Shown here piece after piece: positions 10,831-23,288 of a DNA stretch of 64,000 nucleotides. The notes beneath the pieces are model-generated. The model ran no database searches and had not been told where the DNA came from. It was given only the letters and a program-made list of their open reading frames with translations. The DNA is taken from positions 2,654,445 to 2,718,444 of the forward strand of contig JAVRFU010003718.1 in the NCBI GenBank assembly GCA_032717465.1. Reading direction: 5' to 3'. The position numbers and the translations under genes were made by a program. Positions within the stretch are counted from its first letter, which is position 1, and every line of letters starts with the position of its first letter. The DNA comes from Coenobita brevimanus. Its lineage: Eukaryota > Arthropoda > Malacostraca > Decapoda > Coenobitidae.

Positions 10831-10945
10831 AGCTTGGTCTCTACGAAGCACATAATATCGGTCTCATTTACCGTCAAGAAATTGTTGATTTCCAGCATTG
10901 CTGAGGTTAAGCCATTTATGTTAGCATATGCCACATTCAATCATT
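10831..10945 (-). pseudogene. LINE endonuclease N-terminal fragment fused to RTE-B
   Basis: The minus-strand frame 10,557-10,940 begins YANINGLTSAMLEINNFL followed by DIMCFVETKL. This is the start of an AP-endonuclease domain of a CR1/Jockey-type LINE (N.NGL...K..EI...L....PDIM...ETKL). It then runs directly into RTE-B at FVLRC. The in-frame join is a junction of two elements, not a functional fusion, because the first catalytic residues are present but the rest of the nuclease is missing. Confidence 0.6.
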
Positions 10946-11029
10946 TTACGTTGTTTTTTATTCTGTCGTTCTGCCTTCATAATGTGTATGTATGTATGTG
11001 TGCATGCACGCTTGTGTGAAGAGAGGTGG

Positions 11030-11345
11030 GTGATGATGATGATGGTGGTGGTTTTAATGTGGTATATTATGCCCTTTTTCTCTGTCTGTTTTGCCTGTGG
11101 ACTGGGCTGGCTGTAAGGGGTGACGGGGAGGCCAGGTTAAATGAAACAAACTTTATTGAATGTTATTTACAATTGAACATTGTTATCATCATCATCATCT
11201 AGATCTGTTTTACCACCTAAAGATGTAGGTACATTCCAGAGAGCCATAAAAATATCTCGAACAATAGCAGAGTCCCAATTTCGGGCAGGGGGAAGTAACT
11301 ATCGTGGAATAACACAAAGATTTAATTTTTCTCTTAATTATTCAC
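11030..11345 (+). repeat. U1 repeat preceded by a GATGAT run
   Basis: A (GAT)n/(GGT)n start near 11,030-11,052, then GTGGTATATTATGCCC and the U1 body. It is cut at TTATTCAC by the 5' end of the next RTE-A. The uninterrupted form at 7,663-7,960 continues CAGCATGTTAATATC. Confidence 0.6.
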
Positions 11346-14300
11346 CCCCCCTGGGGGTAGGGGGGTTTTCAAGAATACTCCCCCAGTATCCCTGCTTGTC
11401 GTAAAAGGCGACTAAAAGGGTTGGCGGAGGGTTAGTGCCCCTTCCCGGAAAACAACTAATAAAAAAACAAACAAGAAGCCTTGGACAAGGACTGACCAAA
11501 CGATGACGACCCAGGACCGGACAAAGGACTTGGTAATGAGTACATGGAATATAAGAGGAGCGAATGATGAGGTGAAAGAGAGAGAGATTGTGCAGGTGCT
11601 TGAGGGTGCAAAAGTGGATGTATATGGAATTACTGAATTGAAATGGAAAGGAGAAAGTGTGAGAGAATGGGAGTATGGATGGGGTATATGTGCAGGAGTA
11701 GGTGAGAATGAGAGGGCAAAGGAAGGAGTATGTGTAGTTGTGAGTAAAAGATGGAAGAGGAGCATAAGACAGTATGGAACAGTTGGGTCAAGGATTGTGT
11801 GGGTAAAGTTGAAAGTTGGAATACAAATGTGGGCGATTGTGTGTGTGTATGCGCCAACGCAAGATCGTGCTAGAAGAGTGAGAGAAGAGTTCTGGACAAA
11901 TGTGGAAGTGTGCATGGAAAAGTTTGGAAGGAATGAGAGAGTGTTTTTGATAGGTGATATGAATGGTAAAGTTGGTAATGTGAAGGTGGATGGAATAGTT
12001 GGTGAGTGGGGTGTGCCTGCCGAGATAGATGAGAATGGGAGTGCGTTAGTGGACATTTGTGCTGGGAGGGGGTTGGTGATAGCCAATACCCTCTTCAGGC
12101 ATAAAATGATCCACAGGTATACATGGCGAGCGATGAGAAGGGTAGGGGGTGAACTGAATGAAAGGAAGGCAATGATTGATTATGTGTGTGTGGATGAAAG
12201 GATGCGAAGATGTGTAAAGGATGCAAGAGTGTATAGAGGTTGGGGGAGTGGACTTTCTGACCACTACTTGGTGGTGGCCAGAATTAGGATGCAAGTGAGA
12301 TGGAGGAATAGAAGAAGGGGAAGACGAGAGGAAGGAGTAGTTGCAACGAGAGTGGAAAGGTTACAAGAGGATGAGAAAAAGGCAGAGTATAAGAGAGAAG
12401 TGGAGGAATGATTGGGCAAATATGAATTGGAGCAGATGGGAGACGTGGAAGGTGTGTGTAAGATATTTACAGAAGAAATATGTACAGCATGTGATGTGGT
12501 GTGTGGAAGGAAGAGAAGGAGGAGGGGGGTGCAAGGAACAGCGTGGTGGACTGAAGAGGTGAAACAGGCTGTGGCACAAAAGAAGAAAGCATACAATGAA
12601 TGGGTGAGAAATAGGGGCGTGGAAGAAGTTGAGAGGCGGAAGAGAGAGTTATATGTGGAAAGGAAGAGAGAGGTGAAAAGATTAGTAAGAGAGAGTAAGA
12701 AGAGAGTGGATGAGGAATTTGGAAGGAATTTGAGTGTAAAGTGGAGGGACTGTAAGAAAATGTTCTTGAGAGAAGTGAAAAGAGTAAGACAGGGTGGAAG
12801 TGAAGTTAGCAGGGGAGTGAAAGATAAAAATAGTAGATTACTAGTGGAGAAGGGAGAAAAAGTGAGCAGATGGAGAGAACACTTTAAGGAATTGTTGAAC
12901 GTAGAGGATGGAAGTAATGCGAGTATAAGTGGCTGGGGAATGGCTGGGAGAAGGAGGGAGGTGAGAAGACAGGAAGAAATCAGTAGGATAGAAGTTGCGG
13001 AAGCAATGAAGAGAAAGTTAAATCAGGGAAAGCCCCAGGAATTATGGAGTGTGTGGTGAAGTGCTGAAGCATCTGGCAGAGATAGTAGTAGAATGGATGT
13101 GGAAGATGTGCAGATTGGCCTGGGAGGAAGGTAGAGTCCCAGAGGATTGGAAGTCAGGTATAATTATTCCCTTGTACAAAGGAAAAGGGGAAAAAGAAGT
13201 GTGTGGTAATCATAGGGACATTTGTCTTCTTAGTATAATAGGAAAAGTGTATGGTAGGATACTTATATACAGAGTTAGAGAAAGAACAGAGAAATTAGTT
13301 GGAGAAGAACAGGAGGCTTTAGGAAGGGAAGAGGTTGTGTAGATCAGATATTCATTCTTAGATCTTTAGTGGAAAAGTTTCTAGAGAAGGGAAAGAAGTT
13401 GTATGCGGCTTTCATGGATTTGGAGAAAGCATATGACAGGGTGGATAGACAAGGATTGTGGAAAGTGTTAAGAATATATGGAGTAGATGGGGAAGTTGTT
13501 GAATGCTGTGAAGAGTATGTACGATGGTGCGAAGGCTGCAGTGCGTGTAGATGGTGAACTAAGTGAATTTTTCTCTTTGAAAGTTGGTTTGAAACAGGGA
13601 TGTGTCATGTCTCTATGGTTGTTCAATGTGTACATGGATGGGGTAATAAAAGAGGCACAAGGTAGGGTAGTGGATGTTGGAGTGGCCCTGGTGAGAGAGG
13701 ATAGTGTTTGGAAACTCCCTGTACTGTTGTTTGCAGATGATACTGTGTTGTTGAGTGAAGACGAAGGGGAGCTGCAAGGCTTGGTGGATGAGTTTGAGAG
13801 AGTATGTGAGAAACGGAACCTAAAGGTGAATGTAGGGAAGAGTAAAGTGATAGTCTTTGAGAGAGGTGAAGGTAGTGAATGTACAACGAGGTTAGATGGT
13901 GAGGAATTGGAAAATGTGAGTACGTTTAAGTATTTGGGTAGTGTGATGAGTAAGGATGGAGGTTTGGAGGGTGAAGTGCTTGAAAGGGTACAGCAGGGAA
14001 GAAAGGTTGCTGGTTCCTTGAAAGCAGTGATAAGAAACAGGGAAGTGAGCATGGAAGTGAAAAAGTTACTACATGACAGTATTGTGATACCAACTCTAAC
14101 GTACGGAAGTGAATCTTGGACATTGTTGGAAGGACACAAGTCAAGAGTGAGAGCAGTGGAAATGAGTTATTTAAGAGGAGTCTGTGGAGTCACGTGGAGA
14201 GACAGGCTGACGAATGAGGATATAAAGGAGCGTTGTGGATGTGGATGTGATATGAAGCGTTATGAGGAACACACTGAGGTGGTTTGGCCATGTGGAGAGG

Positions 14301-14538
14301 ATGGAGGGTGAAAGACTGACGAAGAGAGTGTATGTGAGCGAGTTGGAGGGGGGAAGAGGGAGGGGGAGGCCGAGGATGAGATGGAGGGATGGGGTGGAGA
14401 GGTATATGAGAGAGGGGGGTGTGAGTTGGGAGCAGGGGAGTGAAATGGCGTGGGACAGGGCAACTTGGAGGCGATTTGTTTGTGGCCACCCCAAACGGGA
14501 TTGAGGCGTCTGGCAATAGATAGATAGATAGATAGATA
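11346..14538 (+). mobile_element. RTE-A retrotransposon, copy A unit 2 (with 5' leader)
   Basis: Full-length layout: leader from CCCTGGGGGTAGG with two hairpins, endonuclease frame 11,503-12,411, linker, RT, C-terminal block, GATA tail. A nonsense change (CGA to TGA, 12,409-12,411) ends the first frame, and the reading continues in the same phase to 13,059. Indels near 13,010, 13,045, 13,314 and 13,492 and a small loss near 14,241 break it further. The left flank is U1, but the right flank (ACTTTCATCAGAAAG) is the Tigger-like sequence that follows unit 1. That combination marks it as a recombinant between two RTE-A copies. Confidence 0.9.
11503..12411 (+). pseudogene. RTE-A endonuclease domain
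   Basis: 302 codons from an ATG in the context MTTQDRTKD. Metal-binding and catalytic signatures of the AP-endonuclease fold are visible: TWNIRGAN (Asn), GITELKW (Glu), YAPTQD, IGDMNGKVG (Asp/Asn) and SGLSDHYLVV (Asp-His). The frame stops at TGA where related copies have Arg in EEERLGKYELEQ-type sequence. The nuclease domain is intact, but it is cut off from the RT. Nearly identical to 49,136-50,044, which carries the same stop. Confidence 0.8.
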
Positions 14539-15027
14539 ACTTTCATCAGAAAGACCTTACCAATTCAGATCCCTTTACTTTATTTTATGCAATTTTCCGA
14601 CTATTTTATTTTGTTTGGAAAAAGTACTGTATACAGTACTCACTCCAAACATATTTGTAATAATATAAGTAGTGATGAGTTCACCAATACAAGTGATGTA
14701 CTGAGCTGGTAGGTCATATTCCGTATGATTTCGGCCATCCAGGAAGTGTTATTTGACTTGTAGGCCTACTGTGTCAATACCCTTGTATATGTTCACTAAT
14801 ATATATATATATATATTTCAGATTTAGGTATAGTACTGTATTGATTGCAGTATTGTACAGTATACAGTACTCTCTCCAAACACAGTTGTAATACCGTACC
14901 ATAAGTGGTGATAAGTGTTCACCAATATATTTAAAGTACTGAGTGGGTAGGTTTTTGATTATTCGGCAAATCTAATTTCTCGGCATCATCCTGGTCCCAT
15001 AGATGCCGAATAATGGGACTTATACTG
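14539..15027 (+). repeat. Right end of the Tigger-like element, duplicated with unit 2
   Basis: Matches 7,165-7,660, including the shorter (TA)n run and the terminus ...GGGACTTATACTG before TA (15,028-15,029). The left half is absent, as expected if this unit arose by recombination inside RTE-A. Confidence 0.75.
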
Positions 15028-15029
15028 TA

Positions 15030-15319
15030 TTATGCCCTTTTTCTCTGTCTGTTTTGCCTGTGGACTGGGCTGGCTGTAAGGGGTGATGGGGAGGCCAGGT
15101 TAAATGAAACAAACTTTATTGAATGTTATTTACAATTCAACATTGTTATCATCGTCATCATCCAGATCTGATTTACCACCTAAAGATGTAGGTACATTCC
15201 AGGGAGCCAGAAAAATATCTGGAACGACAGCAGAGTCCCAATTTCGGGCAGAGGGAAGTAACCATCGTGCAATAACACAAAGATATAATTTTTCTGTTAA
15301 TTATTCACGAGCATGTTAA
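15030..15319 (+). repeat. U1 repeat, unit 2
   Basis: Nearly identical to 7,663-7,952. It continues into the unclassified sequence TTAATATCTCTCAG up to about 15,719 without further recognisable features. Confidence 0.6.
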
Positions 15320-15719
15320 TATCTCTCAGTTGCACGGGAGAAACGGAGTGGGAAGTGGGTGCATTTAGCTAGTGGATTTCCACGTAGGTTCATTTGTTTA
15401 CAACTCCTGTGTTGTACTTTTGTTGGCTGGTAGAGTTCTTTAATCTAAGCCGACCCACATGACCCACGTCCCATACCAGCTGCTGCCTACCTAAGCTGTT
15501 GTGCTAACTGTTGTTGTGTGGAGAAGCATTTATTTATTTATTTCCTTGCCCTTCATTTCATATAATAACTGAGTGTGCAGTTCCGCACTAACTTTATTGT
15601 GTGGTGTGGGAGCTTAATGCGAACAAGAGTAAGATTTGGACAGTGAGATAAAATGTGTTAGGTGTTACATGATGTGGGTAGTGTCTTTGTTGGACAGTGA
15701 TTGAAAAACTAAAAATGCT

Positions 15720-16660
15720 AATGATGAGGGGGCAGTGAAATTCAAGTTTTCACATTAAGTGCAGCGAGTGTGAAAAGGGCTTTGTGACCGATGCTGGTTA
15801 TTAACTGACCGACTCAGGGCCAGAAAATGTGGTTTGTTCGGTATGTGACGAGTCTACGTCTTGGTATAAGAAGTTAGGTAAGATAATTGTCAGCTCATTT
15901 CTTGTGAACTATACTTTCATAGAAATTATGCTGCTTGGCTGACTTGTTCAAAAATAGTTTCACAGTTTAGTGGCAAGCATAGGGGTAGATAAGAGGTTTT
16001 CAGGGCAAAATCTGAGTCTCAGAGACATTTACTTGACAACCTTAATAATGTGCAGAGGAAGACTATGATACTTAAGGTAGCAAATCAGATGAAGAGGGAA
16101 TATTGGGATATCAGTGTGTGAAGAATGTTGAAGGAAAGGTAGTGGTGGGCAGTGAGGGTATTCAAGATAGTAAATGGTTTCCTGTACACCAGGAAACCAT
16201 TTACTATGCTGGGTGGTAATCATATAACCAAATTATGACACCTGGTGATTTAGTGGGTAAATAAGGCACTCCATTTGGATTGAACCAGTGCAGGTTTATA
16301 TCAGATGGGTGGTTGGGGTTTATTGCTCAAGAAATGCCACTGAGGGATGAGTGAGGCTGCTGACTCTCATCTTAAATGTAAGGTCCAACTTGCCTAGCCC
16401 CGGGCACTTACGCTCCTCATGGGGCAACACAGGATTCAGTGTTGATGATGATGCACAAGGGGAATGGTGATGATCTGGAAAGAGGATATTATAGAGGCAT
16501 AAAGATTTTGGAACAGATGTGAAGAATTGCCTTTGTTTATGAGTGAGATAATTTTGATCAAAAAGTGATAATTTTAACGTGCCGTGTACGATAATATGGG
16601 TTTGGGAATCTGGCAACACTGCTCAGCAGGAGACTGCTGCTTCCCTCTTCCAACGCAACA
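15720..16660 (+). mobile_element. RTE-C fragment with SINE, unit 2 (about 310 bp deleted)
   Basis: Same decayed RTE-C as 8,340-9,600, but the stretch equivalent to about 8,805-9,114 is missing: ATTCAAGATAG joins straight to TAAATGGTTTCC at about 16,169. The RT start block and the left SINE flank are lost. The SINE body runs to about 16,452, followed by the KGNGDDLERG block. Confidence 0.6.
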
Positions 16661-16710
16661 TTGCCACCGATAGATGAGTGTTATGCATGTTTTATATGTT
16701 AAATTAATGC

Positions 16711-17885
16711 CTATCTCTATATCTATAACCCGACGCCCTAATCCCGCAAAGGGTGGCCGCAGACAAAATGCCTCCAAGTCGCTCTGTCACCCAACATTTG
16801 ACTACCCTCCCCCCAACTCACCCTCTCCTCCCTCATATATCTCTCAACTCCATCCCTCCACCTCATCCTCGGTCTACCCCTCCCTCGCCCTCTCTCCACC
16901 TCACCTACATACACCCTCTTAGTCATTCTCCATTCTCTTCACATGTCCAAACCACCTCAGGTTATTTCTCCTAATCTTCTCAACCACATCCACATCCACC
17001 CCACAACGTTCCTTCACTTCTTCATTCATCAACCTGCCCCTCCACGTCACTGCACATACTCCTCTCAAGTAACTCATTTCCACTGCTCTTACTCTTGACT
17101 TGTTCCCCTTTTGCAAGATCCACGCCTTGCTTCCATGCGTCAGGGTAGGGACCACAGTACTGTCATGGAGTGTCTTCTTAACTTCCATACTCACCTCCCT
17201 ATTTCTCATCACTGCTTTCAGTGTACCAACAACCTGCCTTCCCTGCTGTACCCTTTCACGCACTTCATTCCCCAAAGTTCCATCCTTACTCATCACTTTA
17301 CCCAAGTACTTGAATGCACTCACATTCTCCATATCCTCACCATCCAACCTCACTGCATACTCTGTGACTTCATTCCTCTCAAACACCATAACTTTACTTT
17401 TGTTTACATTAACTTTCCAATTCCTCTTCCTACACATTGTCCCAAATTCATTCACCAAATCTTGCAACTCCCATTCATCCTCACTCAACATACTGCATCA
17501 TCAGCAAAGAGCAACACCGGAATCTTCCAAATCTCACCCTCATTCATTAGAGCCACCCCCACATCCACTGGCCTACCTTGCATCTCCTTTACAACCCCAT
17601 CCATGTATATATTAAACAGCCATGGAGACATCACAGAACTGTTTCAGTCCCACATTGATATTAAAGAACTCACTCAGCTCACCATCCACTCGCACCGTTG
17701 CCCTAGCTCCCTCGTACATACTCTTCACAGCACTCAACAATTTCCCCTCCACTCCATATATTCTTAATACCTTCCACATACCTTACCTATCTATTCTGTC
17801 ATAAGCTTTTTCCAAGTCCACGAAGGCAGCATACACTTTCTTTCTTTTCTCTAGATACTTCTCCACTAAACATCTTCGAACAAAT
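16711..17885 (-). mobile_element. RTE-B retrotransposon, unit 2
   Basis: Counterpart of 9,655-10,830. The tail has decayed to CTATCTCTATATCTATA. The 16,919-17,491 minus-strand frame (190 codons) covers the post-motif-C region through FGHVKRMEND. It is truncated at the 5' end and joined to the same LINE endonuclease fragment. Confidence 0.85.
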
Positions 17886-18000
17886 AGCTTGGTCTCTACG
17901 AAGCACATAATATCGGGCTCATTTACCGTCAAGAAATTGTTGATTTCCAACATTGCTGAGGTTAAGCCATTTATGTTAGCATATGCCACATTCAATCATT
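17886..18000 (-). pseudogene. LINE endonuclease fragment, unit 2
   Basis: The minus-strand frame 17,783-17,995 starts YANINGLTSAMLEINNFL, then EPDIMCFVETKL, before the RTE-B junction. It has EPD where unit 1 has ETD; Pro-Asp is the usual form of this motif, so unit 2 is less decayed here. Confidence 0.6.
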
Positions 18001-18084
18001 TTACGTTGTTTTTTATTCTGTCGTTCTGCCTTCATAATGTGTATGTATGTATGTGTGCGTGCACGCTTGTGTGAAGAGAGGTGG

Positions 18085-18401
18085 GGTGATGATGATGATG
18101 GTGGTGGTTTTAATGTGGTATATTATGCCCTTTTTCTCTGTCTGTTTTGCCTGTGGACTGGGCTGGCTGTAAGGGGTGACGGGGAGGCCAGGTTAAATGA
18201 AACAAACTTTATTGAATGTTATTTACAATTGAACATTGTTATCATCATCATCATCTAGATCTGTTTTACCACCTAAAGATGTAGGTACATTCCAGAGAGC
18301 CATAAAAATATCTCGAACAATAGCAGAGTCCCAATTTCAGGCGGGGGGAAGTAACCATCGTGCAATAACACAAAGATTTAATTTTTCTCTTAATTATTCA
18401 C
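18085..18401 (+). repeat. U1 repeat with GATGAT run, unit 2/3 boundary
   Basis: Matches 11,030-11,345 and is again cut at TTATTCAC by an RTE-A 5' leader. Confidence 0.6.
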
Positions 18402-21400
18402 CCCCCCTGGGGGTAGGGGGGTTTTCAAGAATACTCCCCCAGTATCCCTGCTTGTCGTAAAAGGCGACTAAAAGGGTTGGCGGAGGGTTAGTGCCCCTCC
18501 CCGGAAAACAACTAACTAAAAAAACAAACAAGAAGCCTTGGACAAGGACTGACCAAACGATGACGACCCAGGACCGGGCAAAGGACATAGTAATGAGTAC
18601 AGTACATGGAATATAAGAGGAGCGAATGATGAGGTGAAAGAGAGAGAGATTGTCCAGGTGCTTGAGGGTGCAAAAGTGGATGTATATGGAATTACTGAAT
18701 TGAAATGGAAAGGAGAAAGTGTGAGAGAATGGGAGTATGGATGGGGTATATGTGCAGGAGTAGGTGAGAATGAGAGGGCAAAGGAAGGAGTATGTGTAGT
18801 TGTGAGTAAAAGATGGAAGAGGAGCATAAGACAGTATGGAACAGTTGGGTCAAGGATTGTGTGGGTAAAGTTGAAAGTTGGAATTCAAATGTGGGCGATT
18901 GTGTGTGTGAATGCACCAACGCAAGATCGTGCTAGAAGAGTGAGAGAAGAGTTCTGGACAAATGTGGAAGTGTGCATGGAAAAGTTTGGAAGGAATGAGA
19001 GAGTGTTTTTGATTGGTGATATGAATTGTAAAGTTGGGAATGTGAAGGTGGATGGAATAGTTGGTAAGTGGGGTGTGCCTGCTGAGATAGATGAGAATGG
19101 GAGTGCGTTAGTGGACATTTGTGCTGGGAGGGGGTTGGTGATAGCCAATACCCTCTTCAGGCATAAAATGATCCACAGGTATACATGGCGAGTGATGAGA
19201 AGGGTGGGTGGTGAACTGAATGAAAGGAAGGCAATGATTGATTATGTGTGTGTGGATGAAAGGATGCAAGAGTGTATAGAGGTTGGGGGAGTGGACTTTC
19301 TGAACACTACTTGGTGGTGGCCAGAATTAGAATGCAAGTAAGATGGTAGAATATAAGATGGGAAACACAAGAGGAAGGAGTAGTTGCAAGGAGAGTGGAA
19401 AGGTTAGAAGAGGATGAGAAAAAGATGGAGTATAAGAGAGAAGTGGAGGAACGATTGGGCAAATATAAATTGGAGGAGATGGGGGACGTGGAAGGTGTGT
19501 GTAAGATATTTACAGAAGAAATATGTGCAGCATGTGATGTGGTGTGTGGAAGGAAGAGAAGACGGAGGGGGGTGCAAGGAACAGCATGGTGGACTGAAGA
19601 GGTGAAACAGGCTGTGGCACAAAAGAAGAAAGCATACAATGAATCTATGAGAAATAGGGGCGTGGAAGAAGTTGAGAGGCGGAAGAGAGAGTTATATGCG
19701 GGAAGAAAGAGAGAGGTGAAAAGATTAGTAAAAGAGAGTAAGAAGAGAGTGGATGATGAATTTGGAAGGAATTTGAGTGTAAAGTGGAGGGACTGTAAGA
19801 AAATGTTCTGGAGAGAAGTGAAAAGAGTAAGACAGGGTGGAAGTGAAGTTAGCAGAGGAGTGAAAGATAAAAATGGTAGATTACTAGTGGAGAAGGGAGA
19901 AAAAGTGAGTAGATGGAGAGAACACTTTAAGGAATTGTTGAACGTGGAGGATGGAAGTAATGCGAGTATAAGTGGCTGGGGAATGGCTGGGAGAAGGAGG
20001 GAGGTGAGAAGACAGGAAGAAATCAGTAGGATAGAAGTTGTGGAAGCAATGAAGAAAGTTAAATCGAGGAAAGCCCCAGGAATTGATGGAGTGTGTGGTG
20101 AAATGCTGAAGCATGGGGGAGAGATAGTAGTAGAATGGATGTGGAAGATGTGCAGATTGGCCTGGGAGGAAGATAGAGTCCCGGAGGATTGGAAGTCAGG
20201 TATAATTATTCCCTTGTACAAAGGAAAAGGGGAAAAAGAAGTGTGTGGTAATCATAGGGGCATTTGTCTTCTTAGTATAATAGGAAAAGTGTATGGTAGG
20301 ATACTTATAGACAGAGTTAGAGAAAGAACAGAGAAATTAGTTGGAGAAGAACAGGAGGCTTTAGGAAGGGAAGAGGTTGTGTAGATCAGATATTCATTCT
20401 TAGATCTTTAGTGGAAAAGTTTCTAGAGAAGGGAAAGAAGTTGTATGCGGCTTTCATGGATTTGGAGAAAGCATATGACAGGGTGGATAGACAAGGATTG
20501 TGGAAAGTGTTAAGAATATATGGAGTAGATGGGAAGTTGTTGAATGCTGTGAAGAGTATGTACGATGGTGCTAAGGCTGCAGTGCGTGTGGATGGTGAAC
20601 TAAGTGAATTTTTCTCTTTGAAAGTTGGTTTGAAACAGGGATGTGTCATGTCTCCATGGTTGTTCAACCTGTACATGGATGGGGTAATAAAAGAGGTACA
20701 AGGTAGGGTAGTGGATGTTGGAGTGGCCCTGGTGAGAGAGGATTGTTGAAATTTGGAAACTCCCTGTACTGTTGTTTGCAGATGATACTGTGTTGTTGAG
20801 TGAAGACGAAGGGGAGCTGCAAGGCTTGGTTGATGAGTTTGAGAGAGTGTGTAAGAAACGGAATCTAAAGGTGAATGTAGGGAAGAGTAAAGTGATGGTC
20901 TTTGAGAGAGGTGAAGTAGTGAATGCACAGCGAGGTTGGATGGTGAGGAATTGGAAAATGTGAGTACGTTTAAGTACTTGGGTAGTGTGATGAGTAAGGA
21001 TGGAGGTTTGGAGGGTGAAGTGCTTGAAAGGGTACAGCAGGGAAGAAAGGTTGCTGGTTCTTTGAGAGCAGTGATAAGAAACAGGGAAGTGAGCATGGAA
21101 GTGAAAAAGTTACTACAGGACAGTATTGTGATACCAACTCTAACGTACGGAAGTGAATCTTGGACATTGTTGGAAGGACACAAGTCAAGAGTGAGAGCAT
21201 TGGAAATGAGTTATTTAAGAGGAGCCTGTGTAGTCACGTGTAGAGACGGGCTGACGAATGAGGATATAAAGGAGCTTTGTGGTGTGGATGTGGATGTGAT
21301 AGGAAGCGTTATGAGGAACACACTGAGGTGGTTTGGCCATGTGGAGAGGATGGAGGGTGAAAGACTGACGAAGAGAGTTTATATGAGTGAGGTGGAGGGG

Positions 21401-21579
21401 GGAAGAGGGAGGGGGATGCCGAGGATGAGATGGAGGGATGGAGTGGAGAGGTATATGAGAGGGGGGGGATGTGAGTTGGGAGCAGGGCAGTGAAATGGCG
21501 GGGGACAGGGCGACTTGGAGGCGATTTGTTTGTGGGCACCCCAAATGGGATTGAGGCGTCTGGCAATAGATAGATAGAT
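18402..21579 (+). mobile_element. RTE-A retrotransposon, copy A unit 3
   Basis: Leader, endonuclease, linker, RT and GATA tail are in order. The endonuclease frame 18,634-19,341 changes IGDMNGK to IGDMNCK and suffers a short internal deletion near 19,266. The linker and first RT blocks are open at 19,395-20,384. Motif A (MDLEKAYDRVDR) and motif B are intact in 20,411-20,749, then small indels near 20,746 and 20,915 break the frame. The right flank TTTTAATATCTCTCAG is the continuation of the U1-adjacent sequence, so this copy keeps its original right flank. Its 3' third matches the second RTE-A of copy B. Confidence 0.9.
19395..20384 (+). pseudogene. RTE-A linker and RT N-terminal part
   Basis: 329 codons covering the basic, coiled-coil-like linker (many Lys/Arg/Glu, VKRLVKESKKRVDDEF), then RT blocks KAPGIDGVCGEML, NHRGICLLSIIGKVYGRIL and EKLVGEEQ. 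The frame is lost where a G is missing in the EEQGGFRKGRGCVDQ block (about 20,355). Motifs A-C lie downstream in other frames. Confidence 0.75.
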
Positions 21580-23285
21580 TTTAATATCTCTCAGTTGCAC
21601 GGAAGAAACAGAGTGGGAAGTGGGTGCATTTAGCTAGTGGATTTCTACGTAGGTTCATTTGTTTACAACTCCTGTGTTGTACTTTTGTTGGTCGCTGGTA
21701 GAGTTGTTTAATCTAAGCCGACCCACATGACCCACGTCCCATACCAGCTGCTGCCTGCCTAAGCTGTTGTGTTAACTGTTGTTGTGTGGAGAAGCATTTA
21801 TTTATTTATTTCCTTGCCCTTCATTTCATATAATAGTTGAGTGTGCAGTTCCGCACTAACTTTATTGTGTGGTGTGGGAGCTTAATGCGAACAAGAGTAA
21901 GATTTGGACAGTCAGATAAAATGCGTTAGGTGTTACATGATGTGGGTAGTGTCTTTGTTGGACAGTGATTGAAAAACTAAAAATGCTAATGATGAGGGGA
22001 CAGTGAAATTCAAGTTTTCACATTAAGTGCAGCAAGTGTGAAAAGGGCTTTGTGACCGATGCTGGTTATTAACTGACCGACTCAGGGCCAGAAAATGTGG
22101 TTTGTTCGGTATGTGACGAGTCTACGTCTTGGTATAAGAAGTTAGGTAAGATAATTGTTAGCTCATTTCTTGTGAACTATACTTTCATACAAATTATGCT
22201 GCTTGGCTGACTTGTTCAAAAATAGTTTCACAGTTTAGTGCTAAGCATAGGGCTAGATAAGAGGTTTTCAGGGCAAAATCTGAGTCTTAGAGACATTTAC
22301 TTGACAACCTTAATAATGTGCAGAGGAAGACTATGATACTTAAGGTAGCAAATCAGATGAAGAGGGACTATTGGGATATCAGTGTGTGAAGAATGTTGAA
22401 AGAAAGTTAGTGGTGGGCAGTGAGGGTATTCAAGATGCGTGGAGAGAGCATTACAACGGGTTGTTGAATGATGAGTTTGGGACAGGGAAGGTTTGAAGCC
22501 AGCAGATCCAGCGTTTGGCTGTTGGCCTTTGATTGATGCTGCTACTGTGAGCAGGGCAATAAGAGGGATGCAGGTGGGGAAGGCAGCAACTGTGTCTGGG
22601 TTGACTGCTGAAATGGAGAAGGCCTCATGAGATATAGGAGTGAAGATAGTTACCGGTTTTATAAATATGATTATTTATGAGTGTGTCTTCCCAGATAATT
22701 GGCTGAATAGTATAATTGTATATGTGGACAAGAGAAGTGTGACAAGCCAAATGGTTTCCTGTACACCTGGAAACCATCTACTATGGTGGGTGGTAATCAT
22801 ATAAGCAAATGATGGCACCTGGTGATTTAGTGGGTAATTAAGGCACTCCATTTGGATTGAGGCAGTGCAGGTTTATATCAGATGGGTGGTTGGGTTTTAT
22901 TGCTCAAGTAATGCCGCTCAGGGATGAGTGAGGCTGCTGACTCTCATCTTAAATGTCAGGTCCAACTTGCCTAGGGCCTGGTACTTTCGCTCCTCATGGG
23001 GCAACACAGGATTCAGTGTTGATGATCATGTACAAGAGGAATGGTGATGATCTGGTAAGAGGATTATATAGAGGCATAAAGATTTTGGAACAGATGTGAA
23101 GAAATGCCTTTGTTTATGAGTGAGATAATTTTGATCCAAAAGTGATAATTTTAACGTGCCGTGTACGATAATATGGGTTTGGGAATCTGGCAACACTGCT
23201 CAGCAGGAGACTGCTAGCTTCCCTCTTCCAACACAACATTATCACCGATAGATGAGTGTTATGCATGTTTCATATGTTTAATTAA
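21580..23285 (+). mobile_element. RTE-C fragment with SINE, unit 3
   Basis: Starts with the U1-adjacent sequence TTAATATCTC. Decayed RTE-C follows from about 21,980, with the SINE at about 22,741-23,030 and the post-SINE block KRNGDDLVRG. The SINE flanks are best preserved here as an imperfect direct repeat. The 5' hairpin of the SINE carries two mismatches in this copy. Confidence 0.6.
22741..23030 (+). mobile_element. tRNA-like SINE, unit 3
   Basis: Same element as 9,107-9,397. Flanking sequence GGACAAGAGAAGTG (22,725-22,738) and GTACAAGAGGAATG (23,030-23,043) reads as a diverged target-site duplication. Confidence 0.5.
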
Positions 23286-23288
23286 TGC

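Noticed and set aside
11030..11052. GATGAT/GGTGGT run as a coding tract
   Set aside because: Simple sequence at the start of U1, variable between copies.
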